Assembly: GCA_027605045.1 (NCBI GenBank)
Contig: JAQFWX010000002.1
Location: 1,302,001-1,366,000, forward strand
Direction: 5' to 3'
DNA from: Phallus indusiatus
Taxonomy: Eukaryota; Basidiomycota; Agaricomycetes; Phallales; Phallaceae
DNA: 64,000 nucleotides
Shown: positions 57,672 through 64,000 of the stretch, piece by piece
How positions within the stretch are numbered: the first letter of the stretch is position 1
Layout: each line of letters opens with the position of its first letter
Notes under the pieces: model-generated
The model's database searches: none
What the model was told of the DNA's origin: nothing
The model's input: the letters and a program-made list of their open reading frames with translations, nothing else
Program-made: the position numbers and the translations under genes

Positions 57672-59622
57672 CTATGCAGGTATAATGCTATTTTTTTCCC
57701 CTATAAGGTTTTGAGTTTTATACTCCAGTTATTTAGGCCCGATGCACTAGGAGACCGATGATCGGATTAGCTTAAATAACAAACATGGCTGTTCGCGACC
57801 CGACATACTGTATATGCCGCTCGAAACTTTCTCTTTTCCAGGGCTATACATAATATGTAAAAGGGTTTATAGTTTCAATATAAAGTAATCCTAGCTTGTA
57901 AAAAGGTTTGACCCAAAAAGAAACGCACCTAATGGAATTCCTCTGTGATCTAGTTCCAAAGCCGGATGACTTGCCAGAGCTCTGGTGGGCTCTAGAGACC
58001 GGTAGGTTATCCGGGGTTGCAACCCTAGGACCACTGTTTGAGTTTCATTAGATGGCAACGGCAATTGTGTAGGTTAAATTCGAATGACTTTGTAACAAAA
58101 CCTGAAGTTTTTCAGGTTTTGCGGCCTTTCGGGTTTCATTCTGGGATGACACGGCATGACATCCGGAGCAACTGACGCGGATCATTGATAGGCTTTCGGG
58201 AGGAATTCCCATTACGGACTACGGCCGTTTTTTTGCCGATTCGGCTGTTGGTCACTGGAATATCTTTGAGTAAAGACGAAGAGCGTCTTGAATTTTATCC
58301 AACAGTCTCAGTTAATATGTAGCAAATTTGCCTTGAATCCACCATCAAATACCTGGAGTCCCTGCTGTTCTACTTCACAAGTTCAGGTTCTTCTCTTCCC
58401 TTTCAGATCGTCTGAAATTCTATATCCGGAGGTAACATTTCGCTTAGCCATTGCCAGGCAAGCGCACTCCGAGGTCTTCAGTTTTGAAGCCCTGTTTTGT
58501 AATACAACAGGATGATAATTGTCGCAACCCGCGGAAATAAAACCTGTTAGACGCGTTGAGTCGGAATTACGAAGCATTACTAATTGATTATGCACAAGCC
58601 ACACCGGAGCATTTTCAGAATCTGCACGCATAAACGCAAAATTCGGGTTAATTTATCCAATTACGCTACCTTTGAATCCAGTGCCCACGTGGAAGTCCGG
58701 TGGATTTATTTTTGAGAAGGGGAAGGCTTTGACCGTTAGTGAAGGAAGGAACTCCAAGCCAAGGCCGAATCCCGAACTTCCAGCATGCCCAGTAGATTAT
58801 CATAACACGATGCTAAGTATCATGTGAGGTACACTAACAGCGCTAACCCGCGTTATTTGGAAAGTAAAAATTCCCCGATTGTTCAGAACGGAAGGGGAAA
58901 ATCCAGTTTTTAATGAATCGCCGCAATCACAAAACGATAATGCGAAGGGGTATGCGACTCACCGGGCGTCAGGTGCCTAATTATACGACCAATTCTGGTC
59001 AGCTTCTCTTTATGGCAATTGTAAATTGATAACCTTGGTGGGTCGCACATCACTGTTTTGGTTCGTGTCTAGTGCGAACGACGAACTTCGCCAACAAAAA
59101 AATTGCTGGTGTTCTGCATCCAGGACGTTCTAATATCATGCATCCCAACGGTGTCTATCGTAAGGGTTTTGAGTATTGAGCGCCGTATTTGGTTTCTTTC
59201 GTACTGGTGCTGTAGCAACCAGAGCCAGGCTCGTCGTATTCTACGACCTTGAAACGCATTTCAAAATTGGCCAAGAAGACAGCCACGGAAGTTGAATTTT
59301 TTGACTCTCAGTGACGAATTCCGCTCCGTGTATTTCAGTTTTGTATCATGCCGTTTCTAGACGGCAATTGCCAATCGCGCCGGCGAGGGGCCGATCTGAA
59401 CCGGACTCCAATACCGAATCTAATCTAATAGCCAAAGCCCATCATGGCTTTGATTTTTTCACTGGTTTCATGCTTGAACCAATCATACGCACAGTATAAT
59501 CGTTTAACGTTATTAATTTCCCTGGCTAAACTTGAAGACACAGGTATAAAGGTCACGGTTACTAGTTGCTTACTGGATCACGCAATCCTTCTCCACTTCA
59601 CAGAACGTTCCCACCGACTATA
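57672..59622. other. Intergenic region of about 2 kb
   Basis: Divergent space between the UGT (-) and hydrolase copy B (+). Frames of 60-80 codons at about 58.29-58.63 kb overlap on opposite strands and have no features. No repeat or RNA gene was seen. Both promoters lie here. Confidence 0.4.
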
Positions 59623-60675
59623 ATGCAAGCGATTTCTCAAATTACAGAAACAGATTTCTATGCGATCTTGGGGAAAAGTGAGTGGAGATAATGTATAGGA
59701 CTTTGACCCAATAACTGACCCATTTACGCCAAGGTCAAGAGATATATATCCCAATCCTCAAATCCAAACTTTCGCTCATAGCTGGAACCAAGAAAGAAAC
59801 GTTTCAGTATGGACTCACGGAACGACACAAGGCATGTGGTGCAGATCAATGTCAGCTATCTTGTTTGAAAAACTAGGATGTAGCTTGATGTATATTACCC
59901 ACCTGAGGGAACGACTAATGCCCCCATTCTATTCTGGGTTTACGGAGGGGGTTTTGTATCAGGTGAACGGAATAAAGTTCCCGGTATCATTTACGACAAT
60001 ATGGGATCCTACTTTGCTAGACAGGGCATACTGACGGTCGTGGCCGATTATCGACTCGCTCCAACATTCACTTATCCCGCTCCTATCGAGGATATTCGAG
60101 ATGCTCTCAAATTCGTCATTACGTCTACAGAGTTTGACGAAGCCAGAAAAGGAGCGAATACAAATCGGGTGTTTTTCGTTGGGCATTCCGCCGGTGCGAC
60201 ACATGTTTCGGGGATGCTTTTGAAAGAAGATATCTTGACCGATGAATATCGAGCTCGTATCAAAGGAATTATTTTGATAGCGGGAGGTTATTCAGTCAGT
60301 CCGGCTTCTGGACCGTATTATGGCGAGGGAGACAAAGTTTTGAAATCACCTATCGGTCTATTGGATTCTAAGACGCCTGAGAAGGTATGTTGAGATAAAG
60401 TTTACCATGTTTCATATTTATACCCCTTTAAACACTTTGTGCGTCAGTGTCAGCAATTGTTGTCACCCAGAATTTTGATCCAGATTGGAGATAATGATCC
60501 TTTTCTCTTGGATGCCGGTAACGAATTTGAGGCGAAGTTAAAGGAGAAAAACATTCAGTTTGAGAAAACTATACTCAAAGGACATAATCATTTTACTCCA
60601 GAATTAGCCCCTTCTTCAGGGGATGGGGAAGAAGGAGCGGAGGATATTGTCAGATTTGTGCGAATCACGGTATGA
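59623..60675 (+). CDS. HSL-type alpha/beta hydrolase (copy B)
   Basis: Paralogue in plan of the hydrolase at 54380. Start ATG 59623: MQAISQITETDFYAILGK, intron, then GQEIYIPILKSKLSLIAGTK and ETFQYGLTERHK, intron, then DVALDVYYPPEGTTNAPILF. The oxyanion motif reads WVYGGGFVSGERN, with Tyr where the family His normally stands. Then GILTVVADYRLAPTFTYPAP and EDIRDALKFV; nucleophile elbow GHSAGATH; RIKGIILIAGGYSVSPASGP; after the last intron LLSPRILIQIGDNDPFLLDA (acid) and KGHNHFTPELAPSSGDGEEG (His). The end is IVRFVRITV, TGA 60675. The catalytic triad is complete. No signal peptide. Its stop lies about 130 bp from that of the convergent cyclophilin gene. Confidence 0.88.
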
Positions 60676-60804
60676 TTATTTGTAAGAGGGAGAGATTATT
60701 TATATAGTAAAACATTTGATGATGTATGATCCAAATATTACAATTACATTTCACCGCATTCTGATTAAAGACGTTAACTCATGATGTAATTTCGGATAAA
60801 AGCC

Positions 60805-61814
60805 CTAACCTGTAATCTTAACTGCTAGCTTGGGTCTGTTGTTAGGTCCCGTCGGGACATTTTCTATCTGGTTATGCAATGAGAAAAAGACAATCCGTTT
60901 TTTTCTATAGCAAGCGACAAACCTTGCGCACGGTCAACATGCCATCTGTAACTTTTCCAAAAACAACATGCTTTCCGTCCAGGAATTCGCATGGTTGAGT
61001 TGTAATAAAGAACTAAATGATGTAAGTCGTCCGCTGAACGAGGCGACGCTTGCCTGACAATACCTGGCATCCATTCGTGTTAGGACCAGAATTAGCCTAG
61101 ATATCAAATGTCAGCGAAATTGCATCTTGTTTAAATACTGGAAAGGATAAGCCTGACCATCGACAGGAGGCCTGGCGCATCGTGTTTCACAGTGAAATTT
61201 TCGTCCTAAGGTAATCAGCGAATAAAACAACAGCTTTCGCAAAATCAAGATATTTAACGAACGGGAAATTTATCGCCATAGATCGAAAAAGAACCAGTTC
61301 CGTCTCCCTTGAGAAAATCGCCGCCTGTTTGACATGACGTATGATTTGAATTAGTAGGGTTCAACCATAACTAATCGGTCATGCTCGCCTTGGCACATGA
61401 AGTCACGTACGCTTGAGAGTAACATCAGTCAAATAAAACAAATAAGAAATGCTATGCCGTTACACTCTGTTCAACTGTTTAATGCCAAGTTTTTTGATAA
61501 TTGTTGGCAAACACACCGGTGAAATGTGGCGTTTTTGTATCCCTGAGGTCGAGAGTTTACCCTGAGACAATAAGCCATCCTAATTCTGGAATGTTTCAGC
61601 GAAAAAGAGAAGATAAATACCGATATTCTCCTGTGCACAGTTGACGGAAATTCTCGGCAGTTCTTCATAACAAGACAGCTGAGGATTGAATCTCAAACAA
61701 CGCGAGAGACACGCACTTTGGCACAATATCACTGTAGAGCTCCATCTTTATCCGACCAGCTGGAGTCTCACCAATGTTGACATCGAAAAATACTACAGGT
61801 CTAGTAGGTGCCAT
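60805..61814 (-). CDS. Cyclophilin H (spliceosomal peptidyl-prolyl isomerase)
   Basis: Single-domain cyclophilin that catalyses cis-trans isomerisation of proline bonds; the H type binds Prp4/Prp18-type partners in the U4/U6.U5 tri-snRNP. Start ATG 61814: [20 protein letters not shown] then [13 protein letters not shown]. Internal exons give [20 protein letters not shown] and [20 protein letters not shown]. Then come [20 protein letters not shown] and [11 protein letters not shown], with the active-site Phe, Ala-Asn and substrate residues in place. The last exon is [22 protein letters not shown] 60805-60807. The ending [12 protein letters not shown] is typical of PPIH rather than cytosolic cyclophilin A. 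Six or more exons. The start faces the Dib1 start 270 bp away. Confidence 0.88.
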
Positions 61815-62083
61815 CGTGTGGCAGGGGTAGAAAGGCTCAAAACGGAATGTCACATTTGTCACACCATTCGCTAATTCCAAATCCGCTTGCCTGGTGCTCA
61901 GAAAATTTTTCTTGGTTAATTGTCATTTGGTTTATTTGACAAGAATACTCCAATTCCTCCTTTGAAGTCTTTCTAATGCTATCACCCATGCTGCGGTATC
62001 TATGAAATTTGGGCGTCTATTTTGATCTGCCCAATTTGGTTCCGCCCACTGGTTTTTTCACCAGGTTCAGTCTTACCGCCACC
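61815..62083. promoter_or_regulatory. Bidirectional promoter of the cyclophilin H and Dib1 genes
   Basis: Only 269 bp separate the two divergent start codons, so both genes must share this control region. No specific binding site can be named. Confidence 0.5.
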
Positions 62084-62775
62084 ATGTCCTATTTCCTTCC
62101 TCATTTGCCCTCGGGCTGGCACGTCGATGAAGCGATCAAGTCTGAAAAAGACCGGATTGTCGTCATTCGGTTTGGTCACGACTGGGATACGCAATGCATG
62201 ACTATGGATGAAACGCTTTACAGCGTTGCAGAGCGTGTTCAGAATTTCGCAGTAATTTACCTAGTCGATATCACTCAAGTCCCTGATTTTAATAAAGTAA
62301 GCCAATGTGGAAGGTCAAGCATTGTTATTAAAACTCGGTTTTAGATGTATGAGTTGTATGATCCTTGCACTGTTATGTTCTTTTACCGGTGCGTCTATGG
62401 TTTAATTTCAGGCATGACATTTCTAATTAATTCTGGCCAAAATCAATAGTAATAAACACATTATGATTGACTTGGGCACCGGGAATAATAACAAGATGTA
62501 TGTGATTTTCGATCCATTTTTTCCTCATTCGTTCTCGTCTGACATGTTATAGAAACTGGCCGATGGATAATAAACAAGAAGTACACCAAGTTCATTCGGT
62601 CTCTCATTTGAGATACTGATATGTTTAAGATGATTGATATTATTGAAACTGTCTATCGGGGAGCTTCGAAAGGACGTGGTCTTGTCGTGTCTCCTAAAGG
62701 TAAGTACTGGCATTATGAGAGATTTCTAGACCATTAACACCTATCGTAGATTATTCTACAAGATATAGATATTAA
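62084..62775 (+). CDS. DIB1: U5 snRNP 15-kDa protein (Dib1/TXNL4A)
   Basis: Thioredoxin-fold core component of U5 and the U4/U6.U5 tri-snRNP, needed before spliceosome activation. Start ATG 62084 in a strong context (ACCATGTCC): MSYFLPHLPSGWHVDEAIKS then IVVIRFGHDWDTQCMTMDET, YSVAERVQNFAVIYLVDITQ and VPDFNK. Short exons follow: MYELYDPCTVMFFYR, NKHIMIDLGTGNNNK, INWPMDNKQE, then IDIIETVYRGASKGRGLVVS and DYSTRYRY, TAA 62773-62775. The sequence is nearly invariant in eukaryotes and every expected block is present, for about 142 residues. Five short introns. An upstream open frame begins at 62009 with a methionine, but conservation puts the start at 62084. Confidence 0.96.
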
Positions 62776-63573
62776 CCCTGTATGTGCTCAGTCTTTAAAA
62801 CCAAGAAATATAAGGTACTTTTTGTCGGTTTCAACGAATAAGGCGAGTTGGGTGGCAACCTTTAACGAGTTATGCGCCTTCTATTGTTCTAATATTAATA
62901 TCATTGTCATGCATACCACCCTTGAACCTCGGTAGGGTACAAGGAGACCTTTCACGGGCTAACAAGTTCAATTCAGCCTCAGGTTATCTATACTCGTGCA
63001 TACGTTTGTGGAAGAGGTGGACATGAAGACAACACGTTTTGGTTGTGGCACATTATTTCATCATCTGCATATCGTGATAACGGCTAGTGCGAATCATGCA
63101 ATAACTGATAGTTCTATCGGATGGAATTAATGCATTGTTGTAAGTTACCCTTTTCGAGATATAATCTTTATCTGGCCCCGCGGTTAAAATTCCCATTATC
63201 AACTTCGTGCGATTTCGGCGTACCCCATGATATTCACTCTCTTTCTTGCCGATCAATAGGAAATCTTGTCACCGGTCACCTGAGGACGCACTGGGATGGA
63301 AATGTACGTAAAGCATTCCAATGTCTTGATTCTTCCGGAAGGCCGAGCCAGGGGTTTCGAACTCTTATATCTCCCCAAAACTTCGTTTCAATTTCAAAGG
63401 TCACAGCGGCAATTGGAAGATTTTATGCCTAAAAAACCTTATTAAAACTTCAAGCATGTTCGCCGGCTATTCACGTGACCCTGCGTAATGTTGATTGACG
63501 CCGTCCTTATCTTGTGGATCCTTCACCTTATAAATGCAGCCTCTCACCCACTGTCAGAATCATTCATCGTACC
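62776..63573. other. Intergenic region
   Basis: Downstream of Dib1 and upstream of the partial gene at the edge. An open frame of 103 codons at 63121-63432 shows no feature. Nothing else supported. Confidence 0.4.
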
Positions 63574-64000
63574 ATGTCTCCAGTACCCGTTGGAATTTCA
63601 AATTCGATTGCTCAAGAGGCTGTTGAAGAAGTTCAAAAGCCAATTAAGCCCATCACTGTCGACCCTAACTTCGAGACTTTGACGACAACTACAACTAGCA
63701 ATGTGGTTACTACAAAGTCCGGCTACATTCATCCTCTCGATCCCCTAACTCCGGAAGAGGTGAGTACAGCTGGGAATGTGTGCTTTCCCGTACATGACTG
63801 TAGATCTTTTCTCTTCCTCCGTGCACGCATGTACCACTTCATGGCATCGAGGTCAGTCGATGGTTGTAGCCTGATGCTTGTTCTTTCTAATGAAAGCAAT
63901 TCCGCATCTCGTGAATCTATTTGACTGGCCATGCTCCTGTGCGTATCGTGTTCCCGAGAGGTCAGTAAGAATCGAAGCATGTTCGGTCGGAGTCACCTTT
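63574..64000 (+). CDS. 5' end of an unknown gene, cut by the window edge
   Basis: From ATG 63574 (ACCATGTCT context): MSPVPVGISNSIAQEAVEEV then PITVDPNFETLTTTTTSN and SGYIHPLDPLTPEE, ending at a GTGAGT donor near 63760. A second exon may begin near 63803 and a third near 63899 (AIPHLVNLFDWPC). The phrase HPLDPLTPEE is reminiscent of the N-terminus of copper amine oxidases, but this is too short to decide. The rest lies outside the window. Confidence 0.4.

Noticed and set aside
54380..60675. A full secondary-metabolite gene cluster
   Set aside because: No polyketide synthase, NRPS, terpene synthase, P450 or pathway regulator is visible in the window.

Overview
This window looks like nuclear DNA from a filamentous basidiomycete, probably a mushroom-forming agaricomycete. 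Most recognisable genes are split by many short introns (about 45-70 bp) with GTRNGT donors and pyrimidine-rich acceptors. Strands alternate without operons. The protein families are fungal: a DUF6533 seven-helix protein typical of Basidiomycota, a fungal Trk potassium transporter, Atg22, Ste24, Smt3/SUMO, a fungal-type SDR and monocarboxylate-permease-like MFS proteins. No plasmid, phage, CRISPR or prokaryotic signal is visible.

Layout. 0.45-4.35 kb (+): long Ser/Pro-rich protein with a conserved-looking C-terminal half, not recognised. 5.3-7.5 kb (-): MCT-like MFS transporter. 7.5-11.4 kb: gene-poor. 11.4-12.8 kb (+): alpha/beta hydrolase. 14.3-16.0 kb (+): DUF6533 membrane protein, convergent with an atypical SDR (16.2-17.4 kb, -). 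17.96-18.5 kb (-): SUMO. 18.9-21.9 kb (-): coiled-coil/BAR-like protein with a long disordered tail. 22.7-24.7 kb (+): Atg22. 25.8-29.2 kb (+): Trk K+ transporter, convergent with Ste24 CAAX protease (29.3-31.1 kb, -). 32.8-37.6 kb (+): two neighbouring disordered proteins that both end near an RWKFW motif. 37.8-39.3 kb (-): mitochondrial-carrier protein. 39.7-43.4 kb (-): large unknown protein with a 14-His run. 45.2-47.7 kb (-): DHA1-type MFS drug/polyamine transporter. 49.1-49.9 kb (+): MYND-finger protein. 50.1-54.3 kb: disturbed segment with a 360-bp inverted duplication and broken-looking coding pieces. 54.4-60.7 kb: two related HSL-type alpha/beta hydrolases on either side of a UDP-glycosyltransferase. 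60.8-62.8 kb: divergent pair of spliceosomal genes (cyclophilin H and Dib1/U5-15K). 63.6 kb to the edge: start of another gene.

How the genes relate. Housekeeping functions dominate: SUMOylation, prenyl-protein processing, vacuolar amino-acid efflux, K+ uptake and tri-snRNP splicing. The hydrolase-UGT-hydrolase block and the three transporters have the look of detoxification or secondary-metabolism genes, but no backbone synthase is present, so calling it a biosynthetic cluster would be unsupported. The least explained parts are the inverted duplication at 50.7-51.7 kb, the poly-His protein at 39.7-43.4 kb and the paired RWKFW proteins. Exon boundaries were read by eye; outer coordinates give the likely start and stop, with introns inside.
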